A stretch of 64,000 nt of DNA from Planctomycetota bacterium (GTDB lineage Bacteria; Planctomycetota; B15-G4). The stretch covers positions 1-64,000 of the forward strand of contig JACKHP010000010.1 in assembly GCA_020638905.1 (NCBI GenBank), given 5' to 3'. A program made the translations under genes and the position numbers. Shown one piece after another: positions 50,895 to 60,130 of this stretch (its first letter is position 1; each line of letters begins with the position of its first letter). Below the pieces are notes generated by a model. That model did no database searches. It had not been told where the DNA came from and worked only from the letters and a program-made list of their open reading frames with translations.

Positions 50895-53635
50895 TCGCGC
50901 TTCCGGCCGTGGCGGCGGCGGTGCTGCTGGCGCGCCTGCTGCTCGCGGGCAGCGACATCGACCTCGGTCCGGCGGCCTGCGTGTCGGCTCCGTCGGTACT
51001 GGCGCTGGCCGTCGGGCTCGGACTCGTGCTGCGCGCGCGCCGGCCGACGCTCGTCCCGACGCTGGGGATCGCGCTGCTGGTGCCCGCGCGCGGCCTGCTG
51101 GTCGACCTCTCGGCCGCGCTCTGGCCGCTCTCCCAGGGCGGGACGACCCTCGCGGCGCTGCTCTCGTTGGCGCCCGTCGGCTTCCTGCTCGGCCGCGCGC
51201 TCGCCCCGCTGATCGACGACGGCGTCGTCCCCGCCGTCCTGGGCTGGATGCTCGGCGAGATCCTGGCGTACGTCGGTGCGGTGGGACGCATGCCGGGCGA
51301 GCTGTCGGGCTTCTCGGTGGCGGTGCTGCTGGCGGCGCTCGTCGAGTTGCACGAGCGGCGGCGCGCGCCGTCCGCCCCCCAGGGCGCGGAGTCCGACGAA
51401 CGCGACGCTCCGGCCTGGGAGGCGTTGCCACCGGCCGCGGCGTTCGCGCTGCTGTTCGTCTGCGTGCGGCGCATCGCGCCCGCGTACGCCGAGCCGGGCG
51501 CGCAGCCCGGCGTGAGCCTGACGCTGGCGTTCCTGGCCCAGGCGCTCGTGGTGCTGCTCCCGGTGCGGGTGCTCGCGAGCGGGACGACGGCGCGACGCGT
51601 GCTCTTCGCCGCCGGCTGCCTCGCGCTGGGCGTCGCGCTCTGGCTGACCTCCGGCAACCTGGACGTCTGGCGTGTCCCGATGCTCAAGCAGCAGGTGACG
51701 TGGACCATGCACAACCACGTCTGGGCGCATCTCGGGCTGCTCGACGCGTGGTGGGCGTGGCTGTTGTTCCTCTTCGTCGGCTACGGCGCGGCGGGTCTCG
51801 GACTGTTGCTCGGAGCGCTGCGACGCGGGGCGGCCGGTCCGCTGCTGATCGGCCTCGGCCTCGGGCTCGTCGCCGAGTCGCTGGTGGACGTCGAGCCGCT
51901 CGCGGCGCCGCGCCACCTGCTGCTCGCGGGCGTGGGCGTCGCGTGCGTCTCGGCGCTCGGCGCGTGGCGCCCCCGGGCGGCGTTCGCGGCCCCGCTGGGC
52001 GTGGCGTTCGTGCTCGTGCCGCTCGACTCCCCGCCGGACTTCGCCGCCATCACGCGCGTCGGCGAGCCCACGAGCGAGGGCTTCGTGCGGCGGCTGCCGG
52101 CCGACGTCGTCGTCTCGTGTGCGTTCGGACCCGACACGTCGGTGCGTGACTCGCGGCGTTGCTACGCCGACACGTTCACCCGACGCGTGCACGTCTCGGC
52201 GCGGGACGAGATCGAGCGCCTCGCCGAGCAGTGGACGAGCGAGGACACCGCCCGGCCCGAGCCGGGCGAGTTCGTGCGGCGTCCGGGCGCGCTGGCCGGC
52301 GACGACGACGGGGCCGATGCTCCGGCCGACGTCGACCCGTTCGACCTGCGCGCGGAGGACGCGCTCGCCGCCCGGCACTACGGTCTGCGCGTGGCCGGCG
52401 CCGCGGCCTCTCCCGGGCACGATCCGCTCGGCGTCGAGGGCGCCCTGGGACGGCTCGACCGCCTGTTCGGCGTGCGTGGGCCGGCGGCCGTGACGGGCAC
52501 CGCGGGCGAGCTGGCGGCGGCCGACCTCGTGGACGCGGGGCTGTGCCGTCCCGACGAGATCGTGCTCGCGAGCGCGGCGCCGCTCACGCTCGAGATGACG
52601 CGCGTGTTGCTGGCCGACTACGGCTCGGCCGGATACCTGGGCCTGGCCGACGGCGATCCGGCGGGATGGCTGCGCGCGCGCGCGCCGCAGAGCTGTGCGA
52701 CGTTCGTCGTGGCGCCCGAGCGCGGGGCCTGGCCGGCGTCCGGGGCGGCGTTGGCCGTCGAGTCGCTGCGTCGCGCACGCGAGACGTTGCGTCCCGACGG
52801 ACGCTGCCTGATCTGGATCGACACGGGTGAGCTCGACGCGCGGGCGCTGCGGGCCAGGCTGGCGGCCGCGGGTGCGGTCTTCGGAGAGCGCGCGGCGTGC
52901 TTCGTCGAGATGCGCGGGCTCGACGCGCCCTGGCTGCTCGTGCTGGGCTGGCGCGACGACGCCGGACGTCCGCGGGCTGCCGACGTGTCGCTCGAGCTGC
53001 CGTGGCCCGAGGCCTCGGGCGTGCGCACGCGCCTGCGCGATCTCGACGACCTGGCGGCGATGCTGCTGCTCGACGGGCCGGGTCTGTTGAGCCTCGCCGA
53101 CGACGGTCCCGTCCATCGCCGCGGACGGCCGGTGCCGTCCGACGCGATCGCGCCGACGGGCTGGTCGGCGGTGGCAGCGCTGCTGCCGGAGCTTCCGCCG
53201 GCTCGGCTCGATCGCGCCCTCGACGGCGCGCCGCCGACGAGCGTCCCGCTCGAGCCGGTGGCCTCGGCGCTGGCGGCGCACGCGTCGTACAGCTTCCATC
53301 TCTCGCTCGTGCGCGGCAGCGAGATCCTCGAGATCGTGCCCGACATCGATTGGGACGCCTTCGAGCGCGAGGTCGACGCCTGGGCCGCCGCGGCGGCGAG
53401 CGTCCCGGGACACCCGCTGTTGCACGTGGGGCTGGCCACGCTGCTCGAGACGCTGGCGGTCGAAGGCGACTACTCGCGCTTCGCGGCGGTCTGGCAGCGT
53501 GTCGATGGAGACCGGCTCGAGAGCTGGCGCCTGGCCGTGCTCAAGGCCAAGGTGCTGCGTCAGATGCTCGAACCCGAACAGGCCTGGGATTCGCTCGATC
53601 GCGCGCGCGAACTGGCCGGGCTGCCACCGCGCTGA
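50891..53635 (+). CDS. Polytopic membrane protein fused to spermidine-synthase-like domain
   Basis: 914 residues from GTG 50891 (GTGA with dapF); ATG at 50879 is an alternative. N-terminal half (to about 410) has some eleven hydrophobic helices (SVLALAVGLGLVLRAR, LAALLSLAPVGFLLGRAL, WWAWLLFLFVGYGAAGLGLLL). The C-terminal part resembles a Rossmann methyltransferase/polyamine-synthase fold in degenerate form (RCLIWIDTGELDARALRARLAAAG), ending in a helical, possibly TPR-like tail (WRLAVLKAKVLRQMLEPEQAWDSLDRA). Fused spermidine synthases with membrane domains occur in several phyla, but catalytic aspartates are not obvious, so enzyme activity is doubtful. Confidence 0.7.
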   Translation: MIALPAVAAAVLLARLLLAGSDIDLGPAACVSAPSVLALAVGLGLVLRARRPTLVPTLGIALLVPARGLLVDLSAALWPLSQGGTTLAALLSLAPVGFLLGRALAPLIDDGVVPAVLGWMLGEILAYVGAVGRMPGELSGFSVAVLLAALVELHERRRAPSAPQGAESDERDAPAWEALPPAAAFALLFVCVRRIAPAYAEPGAQPGVSLTLAFLAQALVVLLPVRVLASGTTARRVLFAAGCLALGVALWLTSGNLDVWRVPMLKQQVTWTMHNHVWAHLGLLDAWWAWLLFLFVGYGAAGLGLLLGALRRGAAGPLLIGLGLGLVAESLVDVEPLAAPRHLLLAGVGVACVSALGAWRPRAAFAAPLGVAFVLVPLDSPPDFAAITRVGEPTSEGFVRRLPADVVVSCAFGPDTSVRDSRRCYADTFTRRVHVSARDEIERLAEQWTSEDTARPEPGEFVRRPGALAGDDDGADAPADVDPFDLRAEDALAARHYGLRVAGAAASPGHDPLGVEGALGRLDRLFGVRGPAAVTGTAGELAAADLVDAGLCRPDEIVLASAAPLTLEMTRVLLADYGSAGYLGLADGDPAGWLRARAPQSCATFVVAPERGAWPASGAALAVESLRRARETLRPDGRCLIWIDTGELDARALRARLAAAGAVFGERAACFVEMRGLDAPWLLVLGWRDDAGRPRAADVSLELPWPEASGVRTRLRDLDDLAAMLLLDGPGLLSLADDGPVHRRGRPVPSDAIAPTGWSAVAALLPELPPARLDRALDGAPPTSVPLEPVASALAAHASYSFHLSLVRGSEILEIVPDIDWDAFEREVDAWAAAAASVPGHPLLHVGLATLLETLAVEGDYSRFAAVWQRVDGDRLESWRLAVLKAKVLRQMLEPEQAWDSLDRARELAGLPPR

Positions 53636-53707
53636 GCCGCGGATGACCGAGGCCCGCCCCGGGTCACGGGACGGGCCTCGAGCGGGCGCCGGGGAGGAGG
53701 CGTCGCT

Positions 53708-54370
53708 TCAGCTCGCCAGCAGGTCGACGGTGGCGGCCGCGAGTTCGCGGGAGGGGCCGCCGGGCGCGCGGGCCAGCAACCGCACGCGGAAGGTGCCGGG
53801 GTCGAGCACCTCGAAGGTCTGGGGTTCGCCCGTGAACGGGCGCTTGCAGCGCACGGCGTCGCCGTCCTCGAAGACCAGCGAGGCCGCTTCGCCGGGACGC
53901 AGGTCGGTCGGCGCCGAGCCGCGCACGACGAGTCGTACCGCGCCCGCCGGCTCGCGCTGGACGAGCAGCTCGTCGAGTCCGCCTCCCGGGCCCGCCAGGG
54001 CCAGGACGTCGCCGTCGGCCGCGCCGCGCACGCCGCCCAACGCGGCCACGTGACCGCCGGCCGAGGGCAGCAACCGGTGCTCGGCCGCGTTCAGGAACTG
54101 CAGGCCGCGCTCGAGCAGCCGCGCCACCACGCGGAACACCGGGGACGAGCCGCGCACCCGCTCGGCGGCCAGGTCGAGCGCGACCGCCAGCACGGTGTGG
54201 CAGTCGGCGCAGCCCAGGGCGTGCCGCTCGACGCGCAGGCGGTCGGCGCCGGTCAGGGCCGCGTCGACGAACCCGGCCAGCAACTCGTCGGACGGGCAGT
54301 CGGCACCGGACGAAGCCGGTCGGCGGGAGAGCCCGCGGGCGCGGAAGACGAGGTCGATGGGGTCGTTCAT
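53708..54370 (-). CDS. Soluble zinc-finger (anti-sigma-type) protein
   Basis: 220 residues. N-terminal zinc motif Cys25 ... His50-x3-Cys54-x2-Cys57 (VERHALGCADCHTVLAV) matches the zinc-binding anti-sigma (zf-HC2/ZAS) pattern. No membrane segment follows; the rest is a Gly/Ala/Arg-rich domain of unknown fold (AGPGGGLDELLVQREPAGAV, FRVRLLARAPGGPSREL). It is on the same strand as, and 196 bp after, an ECF-type sigma gene, so it may be a cytoplasmic anti-sigma factor acting on it (inference). Confidence 0.7.
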   Translation of the reverse strand: MNDPIDLVFRARGLSRRPASSGADCPSDELLAGFVDAALTGADRLRVERHALGCADCHTVLAVALDLAAERVRGSSPVFRVVARLLERGLQFLNAAEHRLLPSAGGHVAALGGVRGAADGDVLALAGPGGGLDELLVQREPAGAVRLVVRGSAPTDLRPGEAASLVFEDGDAVRCKRPFTGEPQTFEVLDPGTFRVRLLARAPGGPSRELAAATVDLLAS

Positions 54371-54566
54371 GGCTCTTTTCCCCGGGAGGGGGACTCGCAG
54401 CGGCGGTCGGACAGAGCCAGGAGACGCCCCCGTGCCGACCTTCTGACAGGCCCTCGGCCCCGGCGTCGCGACCCCGCCGCGGGCCGCCGGGCCGGACGGC
54501 GCGCCCGGGGTCCCGGGAGGCTCGTCGGGAGCGGCGCGGGGCGGCGACGGGGAAGCCGGCCCGCGG

Positions 54567-55427
54567 TCACGGGTCGACCCGCTCGACGAGTTCCTCGAGG
54601 ATCTCGGCCGCCACTTGGCGGCCGTCGCGCTTGCCGCCGGCCATGCGGTCGATCTCGGCCTCGCTGCACTGGAAGCGCGGATAGGCCGTGAGCACGTGTC
54701 CGATGAGCGCGCGCTGCTTCGCGCCCGGCTGCAGCAGCGCCGCCTGGATGCGCCGCGGCGGTACGTGCAGCAGACGCTGCAGCGGCTCGGCCACGGACGG
54801 CACGAGCAGGTCCTTGTCGGGCGCGCGCCGGTTGCGCGAGTAGCCGCCCTCCGCGAAGCGCTGCGTCATCTGGTCCTTCGCGCGTTTGTAGAGCGCGTCG
54901 ATGTTGGCGCGCGAGGTGGCCATCACGTCGGCGATCGTCTCGCGCTGCACGCCCTCGAAGACCCACAGCACCGACGAGACGCGCTTCCACTCGAGCGCGA
55001 AGAGCAGGTTGTGGAAGATGTCGAGCTGCTCGCCCTCGAGGCTCTCGCCCACGGGGCCGAGGCCGCGCGTGTCCTCGGGTTCGGCCTGGGGCGCCTCGTC
55101 GTCGTCGGGCATGCCGCCGCGCGCGCGCGGGTGGCGCTTCCACTTGCGCAGCTCGTCGAGCGCGAAGCGCGTGGCCACGACCTGCAGGAAGGTCGCCATG
55201 CTGCAGTTGTTGCGTCCCTGGAAGGCGCGCAGCTTCTGGTAGTCGTTGCGCGCCAGCGCGAGCACGAACGACTGGTACAGGTCGTCCATGTAGTCGGCCG
55301 GGAAGGCGAAGCCCTTGCCGTAGAAGACCGAGAAGACGAGCGAGCGGTAGCGGTCGAGGAACTGCTCGAAGGCGGGCGGATCGCCGGACAGGACTCGGTC
55401 CAACAGCTCCTTCTGATCGTCTTTCAT
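54567..55427 (-). CDS. ECF-type sigma factor next to gyrA
   Basis: 286 residues from ATG 55427 (an ATG 22 codons earlier, 55493, is possible but reads as non-coding). Region 2: FEQFLDRYRSLVFSVFYGKGFAFPADYMDDLYQSFVLAL, NNCSMATFLQVVATRFALDELRKWKRH; region 4: FEGVQRETIADVMATSRANIDALYKRAKDQM. Unlike ordinary ECFs (~190) it has an acidic linker and an ~90-residue C-terminal extension (RNRRAPDKDLLVPSVAEPLQRLLH to VERVDP). Divergent from gyrA over 209 bp. Pair with the soluble zinc-finger protein downstream. Confidence 0.78.
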   Translation of the reverse strand: MKDDQKELLDRVLSGDPPAFEQFLDRYRSLVFSVFYGKGFAFPADYMDDLYQSFVLALARNDYQKLRAFQGRNNCSMATFLQVVATRFALDELRKWKRHPRARGGMPDDDEAPQAEPEDTRGLGPVGESLEGEQLDIFHNLLFALEWKRVSSVLWVFEGVQRETIADVMATSRANIDALYKRAKDQMTQRFAEGGYSRNRRAPDKDLLVPSVAEPLQRLLHVPPRRIQAALLQPGAKQRALIGHVLTAYPRFQCSEAEIDRMAGGKRDGRQVAAEILEELVERVDP

Positions 55428-55536
55428 CGGGGCGGGATCGCCGTCGCTCGCTCGCTCGCCGACCGGGGCGTCCGGAGGGTTCCGAGACGTCATCGTAAGC
55501 CCAGGTCGGACAGGATCTTACACGTCCGCGCCTGCA

Positions 55537-55565
55537 TTGAAACATGAGCCCCGATGGGGGATGAT
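55537..55565 (+). promoter_or_regulatory. Candidate sigma-70 promoter for gyrA
   Basis: TTGAAA (55537-55542), 17-bp spacer, GATGAT (55560-55565): four to five of six matches each, 71 bp before the gyrA start. Gyrase genes are often supercoiling-regulated; the sequence alone does not show it. Confidence 0.33.
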
Positions 55566-55636
55566 GCGGTGTTGCCCGACAGCCCGGCTTCGCCGCGGCT
55601 GCCGTGGGCCTCCGACCCCTGCCGAGCCTCGTCACC

Positions 55637-58213
55637 ATGGCCGACAGTCCGACTCCCCGCGAGTCCTCAGTCCTCATCGAACGCGAGATGAAGGACAGCT
55701 ACCTCAGCTATGCGATGAGCGTCATCGTGTCGCGAGCGCTGCCCGACGTGCGCGACGGCCTCAAGCCGAGCCAGCGCCGCGTGCTCGTGGCGATGAACGA
55801 CCTGAACCTCGGTCCGCGCTCGCGGTTCAAGAAGTGCGCCAAGATCGCGGGCGACACGTCCGGCAACTACCACCCGCACGGCGAGGGCGTCGTCTACCCG
55901 ACGCTCGTGCGCCTCGCGCAGCCGTTCAACATGCGCGTGCCGCTCGTCGACGGACAGGGGAACTTCGGCTCTGTCGACGGCGACCCGCCGGCGGCCATGC
56001 GCTACACCGAGGCGCGCATGACCGACGCCGCCTCGGCCATGCTCGACGACCTCGACAAGGACACCGTCGACTTCGTCGCGAACTACGACGGCTCGCGGCA
56101 GGAGCCGACGGTCCTGCCGGCGATGTTCCCGAACCTGCTGGTGAACGGCAGCAACGGCATCGCCGTCGGCATGGCGACGAGCATGCCGCCGCACAACCCG
56201 CGCGAGATCTTCGCCGCGCTCAAGCTGCTCATCACGAACCCCGAGGCGACGGTCGCCGACATCATGGAGCTGGTGCCGGGTCCCGACTTCCCCACGGGCG
56301 GCACGATCTGCGGGCAGAGCGGCATCCGCCGCGCGTACGAGACCGGCCGCGGCACGCTCGTCCTGCGCTGCAAGGCCGACTGCTACGAGGAGGACAAGAA
56401 GAACCGCGCGCGCATCGTCGTCACCGAGATCCCCTACCAGGTCAACAAGACCTCGCTCATCGAGTCGATGGCGCAGCTCGTCAAGGACGACCGCGTCACG
56501 TCGATCCACGACATCGCCGACCTGTCCGACCGCACCGGCATGCGCATCGTGATCGACCTCAAGAAGGGCGAGGACCCGCAGGTCACGCTCAACCAGCTGC
56601 ACAAGTTCACGCAGCTGCAGACGACGGTCTCGATCATCAACATCGCGCTCGTCGGCAACCGCCCGCGCACGCTGCCGATCACCGGGCTGATGCACGAGTT
56701 CCTCGACCACCGGCGCGTGGTCATCCGCCGGCGCACGCGCTACCTGCTCGGCGTCGCCAAGGACCGCCAGCACATCGTCGAGGGTCTGCGCATCGCGCAG
56801 GCCAACATCGAAGAGGTGATCAAGGTCATCCGGGCCGCGTCCGACACCGACTCGGCCAAGAACGAGCTGCGCGCCAGGTTCCTGCTGAGCGAGCGCCAGG
56901 CCGAGGCCATCGTGAACATGCGCCTGCGCGCGCTGACCGGGCTCGAGGTCGAGAAGCTCGAGGCCGAGTGGCGCGACCTGGCCGAGAAGATCGCGCGCTA
57001 CGAGGCCATCCTGGCCGACCCGCGGCTGATCGACGAGATCATCTCCGAAGACCTCGACAAGCTGACCGAGCGCTTCGCGTCGCCGCGCCAGACCGAGATC
57101 GGCGACCCGATCGAGGGCTTCGAGGACGAGGACTTCATCGTCGACGAGCAGGTGGCCGTCACGATCACGAACAAGGGCTACGTCAAGCGCATGACGCTCG
57201 ACCAGTACCGCAGCCAGCGTCGCGGCGGGTCGGGCATCCGCGGCAGCGACAGCAAGGACGACGACTTCATCGAGCAGCTCTTCGTGGCCAACACCCACGA
57301 CTCGCTGCTGTTCTTCACCGGCAGCGGACGCGTCCACCAGCTCAAGGTCTACCGGTTGCCGAACCTCTCGCGCACCGCGGTCGGACGCGCGGCGGTGAAC
57401 CTCATCCCCGGCTTCCCGGCGGGCGACTCGATCCAGGCCGTGATCCCCGTGCGCGACTTCTCGAACGGCACGCTGCTGTTCACGACCGCGCGCGGAATCG
57501 TCAAGCGAACGCCGCTCGACGACTACAAGCGTCCCAAGTCGGGCGGCATCATCGCCCTGGCGATGGACGAGGGCGACCGCCTGATCGACGTCGAGGTCTG
57601 CGAGGACGACGACGAGGTCGTGCTCGGCACGCGCAGCGGCCGCGCGGCGCGCTTCCGTGCCGGTGACGTGCGCGTCATGGGACGTCCCGCTCGCGGCGTG
57701 ATCGGCATCCGCCTCAAGGACGACGACGAGGTCTGCGGCGTCGCGATCCCGCGCGAGGGCTTCGACCTGCTCACGGTGTGCGAGAACGGCTACGGCAAGC
57801 GCACGGGCTTCGACGAGTACCCGGTCAAGGGCCGCGGCACCCAGGGCGTGATGGACATCCGCGCCACCGACCGCAACGGACGGGTCGTGATGATCCGCGC
57901 CGTGTCCGAGGTCGACGACGTGATGTACATCACGCAGGCCGGCCAGGTGGTGCGCTCGCCGGTGGCCGACATCTCGCGCATCGGACGCAACACCCAGGGC
58001 GTGCGCCTGATCACGCTCAAGCCCGACGACGTGGTGGCGTCCGTGGCGCGCATCCCGTTCGACCCCGACGCGGGTGGCGACGACGACGGCGCGGCGGACG
58101 ACGACGACGAGGGCACCGAGACCGTCACCGCCAGCGCGCCCGAGGCATCCGACGACGACGCGTCGGCGCCGACCGCACACGGCGATCCGTCCGACGAGCC
58201 GGAGGACTCATGA
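55637..58213 (+). CDS. gyrA: DNA gyrase subunit A
   Basis: Breakage/reunion subunit of gyrase, 858 residues from ATG 55637 (a GTG at 55604 would add 11). DGLKPSQRRVLVAM, catalytic Tyr in AAMRYTEARM, and the C-terminal DNA-wrapping pinwheel with the GyrA-box QRRGGSG at about residue 535. In the quinolone region the loop reads HPHGEGVVYPT: E. coli Ser83 is Gly84 and Asp87 is Pro88. The tail (~60 residues) is very acidic. Its stop overlaps the ribBA ATG. gyrA is 28 kb from gyrB. Confidence 0.96.
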   Translation: MADSPTPRESSVLIEREMKDSYLSYAMSVIVSRALPDVRDGLKPSQRRVLVAMNDLNLGPRSRFKKCAKIAGDTSGNYHPHGEGVVYPTLVRLAQPFNMRVPLVDGQGNFGSVDGDPPAAMRYTEARMTDAASAMLDDLDKDTVDFVANYDGSRQEPTVLPAMFPNLLVNGSNGIAVGMATSMPPHNPREIFAALKLLITNPEATVADIMELVPGPDFPTGGTICGQSGIRRAYETGRGTLVLRCKADCYEEDKKNRARIVVTEIPYQVNKTSLIESMAQLVKDDRVTSIHDIADLSDRTGMRIVIDLKKGEDPQVTLNQLHKFTQLQTTVSIINIALVGNRPRTLPITGLMHEFLDHRRVVIRRRTRYLLGVAKDRQHIVEGLRIAQANIEEVIKVIRAASDTDSAKNELRARFLLSERQAEAIVNMRLRALTGLEVEKLEAEWRDLAEKIARYEAILADPRLIDEIISEDLDKLTERFASPRQTEIGDPIEGFEDEDFIVDEQVAVTITNKGYVKRMTLDQYRSQRRGGSGIRGSDSKDDDFIEQLFVANTHDSLLFFTGSGRVHQLKVYRLPNLSRTAVGRAAVNLIPGFPAGDSIQAVIPVRDFSNGTLLFTTARGIVKRTPLDDYKRPKSGGIIALAMDEGDRLIDVEVCEDDDEVVLGTRSGRAARFRAGDVRVMGRPARGVIGIRLKDDDEVCGVAIPREGFDLLTVCENGYGKRTGFDEYPVKGRGTQGVMDIRATDRNGRVVMIRAVSEVDDVMYITQAGQVVRSPVADISRIGRNTQGVRLITLKPDDVVASVARIPFDPDAGGDDDGAADDDDEGTETVTASAPEASDDDASAPTAHGDPSDEPEDS

Positions 58214-59484
58214 CGCACGCGCCGTTCTCGCCCATCCCTGCGGTGATCGAAGACCTCAAGCAGGGGAAGATGATCATCCTCGTCGACGACGAGGACCGCG
58301 AGAACGAGGGTGACCTGGTCTTCCTGGCCGAGAAGGCCACGCCCGAGCTGGTGAACTTCATGGCCGTCCACGCGCGCGGGCTGATCTGCCTGCCGATGGA
58401 CAAGGAGATCGCCGACGCGCTCGACCTGCCGCCCCAGGTCGAGCGCAACGAGAGCCCGATGGGTACCGCGTTCACCGTCTCGATCGAGGCGCGGCGCGGC
58501 GTGACCACGGGCATCTCGGCCGCCGACCGCGCACGCACCATCCTGACCGCGGCGCGCGCCGACTGCCGCGCCGATGACCTGGTGCGTCCCGGGCATGTGT
58601 TCCCGCTGCGCGCCCTGCCCGGCGGCGTGCTGCGACGCGCGGGACAGACCGAGGGCGCGGTCGACCTCGCGCGCCTCTGCGGCGCCCATCCGATGGGCGT
58701 GATCTGCGAGATCATGAACCCCGACGGCACGATGGCGCGGCTGCCCGAGCTCGAGGTGTTCGCCGCCGAGCACGACCTCAAGATCGCGTCGGTGGCCGAC
58801 ATCATCGCGTACCGCCGGCACATCGAGAAGCTCGTCGAACACGTGGTCACCGTCGACCTGCCGACGGTGCACGGCACCTTCGACTGCCACCTCTACCGTT
58901 CGCGCGAGGACGGCAGCGAGCACCTCGCGATGACCCTGGGGGCGCCCAAGGCGGGCGCGACCCGTCCCATCGAGCGACCGGTCATGGTGCGCGTGCACTC
59001 CGAGTGCCTGACCGGCGACGTGCTCGGCTCGTTGCGCTGCGACTGCGGACAACAGCTCGCGGCGGCCCTCGAGCGGGTGGCGGCCGAGGGCGAGGGCGTC
59101 GTGCTCTACATGCGCGCCCAGGAGGGTCGCGGCATCGGCCTCGCGAACAAGATGAAGGCCTACCACCTCCAGCAGACCCAGGGCCTCGACACGGTCGAGG
59201 CCAACAAGGCGCTGGGACTGCCGGTCGACGTGCGCGACTACGGCATCGGCGCGCAGATCCTGCGCGACCTGGGGCTGCGCGACCTGCGGCTGCTCACGAA
59301 CAACCCGGCCAAGTACCACGCCATGCGCGGCTACGGCCTCGAGATCCACGAGCGGCTCCCGCTGCAGATGGAGCCGGGCGTGCACAACGCCCGCTACCTC
59401 GCGACCAAGCGCGACAAGCTGGGGCACGCGCTCGACCTGCGTCCGGGAGAGGGCGAGGGCGACCGCCCCGAGGGGTCGACCTGA
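58210..59484 (+). CDS. ribBA: Bifunctional riboflavin enzyme RibBA
   Basis: 424 residues with two linked enzymes: 3,4-dihydroxy-2-butanone-4-phosphate synthase (RibB, ~1-205; DDEDRENEGDLVFLAE, HARGLICLPM, RPGHVFPLRAL) and GTP cyclohydrolase II (RibA, ~206-424; VHSECLTGDVLGSLRCDCGQQL zinc motif, RAQEGRGIGLANKMKAY). Both catalytic halves look complete. ATG at 58210 overlaps gyrA's stop, with GGAGGA at -9. Feeds riboflavin synthesis from GTP and ribulose-5-phosphate. Confidence 0.95.
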   Translation: MTHAPFSPIPAVIEDLKQGKMIILVDDEDRENEGDLVFLAEKATPELVNFMAVHARGLICLPMDKEIADALDLPPQVERNESPMGTAFTVSIEARRGVTTGISAADRARTILTAARADCRADDLVRPGHVFPLRALPGGVLRRAGQTEGAVDLARLCGAHPMGVICEIMNPDGTMARLPELEVFAAEHDLKIASVADIIAYRRHIEKLVEHVVTVDLPTVHGTFDCHLYRSREDGSEHLAMTLGAPKAGATRPIERPVMVRVHSECLTGDVLGSLRCDCGQQLAAALERVAAEGEGVVLYMRAQEGRGIGLANKMKAYHLQQTQGLDTVEANKALGLPVDVRDYGIGAQILRDLGLRDLRLLTNNPAKYHAMRGYGLEIHERLPLQMEPGVHNARYLATKRDKLGHALDLRPGEGEGDRPEGST

Positions 59485-59566
59485 CCGGCGGCCGGCGGGA
59501 CGAGGGCCGGGGCAGGAATACGGCCCGCGACGGGGGCGTCCAACCGCCGACGATGGGAATCTGCCC

Positions 59567-60130
59567 ATGAACGAGGCCGATGCCAGCCTCGTGGCCCGAA
59601 TCCGCTCGGGCGAGGAGGACGCCTTCCGTGAACTGGTCCAGCGCTACGAAGACCGCATCCTGGCGGTCGTGTCCCGGATCGCCGGCCGAGCGGCCGACCC
59701 CGAGGACCTGGCGCAGGAGACGTTCATCAAGGCGTTCGGAGCCATCCACCGCTTCGAGGGCAACTCGGCGCTCTACACGTGGCTGTACCGCATCGCGGTC
59801 AACACGGCGCGCGACGGAGTGGCCGCGAGGCTGCGACGCCCGGCGGTCTCGCTCGACGCCCTGCCGCCCTCCAGCGTCGACCCGGTCGACGGGTCCGACG
59901 GACCGCTCGACCACCTGCACCGCGACGAGCTGCGGGCGCGGGTCAGGCAGGGCATCGAGCGCCTGCCCGAGCCGTTCCGCACCACGCTCGTGCTGCGCGA
60001 GGTCGAAGGGCACACCTATGAAGAGGTGGCGTCGATCCTGGGTGTCTCGATCGGCACCGTCGAGTCGCGCCTCTTCCGCGCGCGCGGCAAGCTGCGCGCC
60101 ATCCTGCTCGATGGAGATCGCTCCCCATGA
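59567..60130 (+). CDS. ECF sigma factor (triad 2, RpoE-like)
   Basis: 187 residues, regions 2 and 4. LVARIRSGEEDAFRELVQRYEDRIL, DPEDLAQETFIKAFGAIHRFEGNSALYTWLYRIAVNTARD; region 4 LPEPFRTTLVLREVEGHTYEEVASILGVSIGTVESRLFRARGKLR is close to group RpoE. The stop overlaps the next gene's ATG (ATGA). It is the first gene of a sigma/anti-sigma/secreted-sensor triad. Confidence 0.94.
   Translation: MNEADASLVARIRSGEEDAFRELVQRYEDRILAVVSRIAGRAADPEDLAQETFIKAFGAIHRFEGNSALYTWLYRIAVNTARDGVAARLRRPAVSLDALPPSSVDPVDGSDGPLDHLHRDELRARVRQGIERLPEPFRTTLVLREVEGHTYEEVASILGVSIGTVESRLFRARGKLRAILLDGDRSP

Noticed and set aside
50081..53425. 1114-codon minus-strand frame
   Set aside because: Antisense of dapF and the membrane fusion protein; Arg/His/Gln-rich with no domain.
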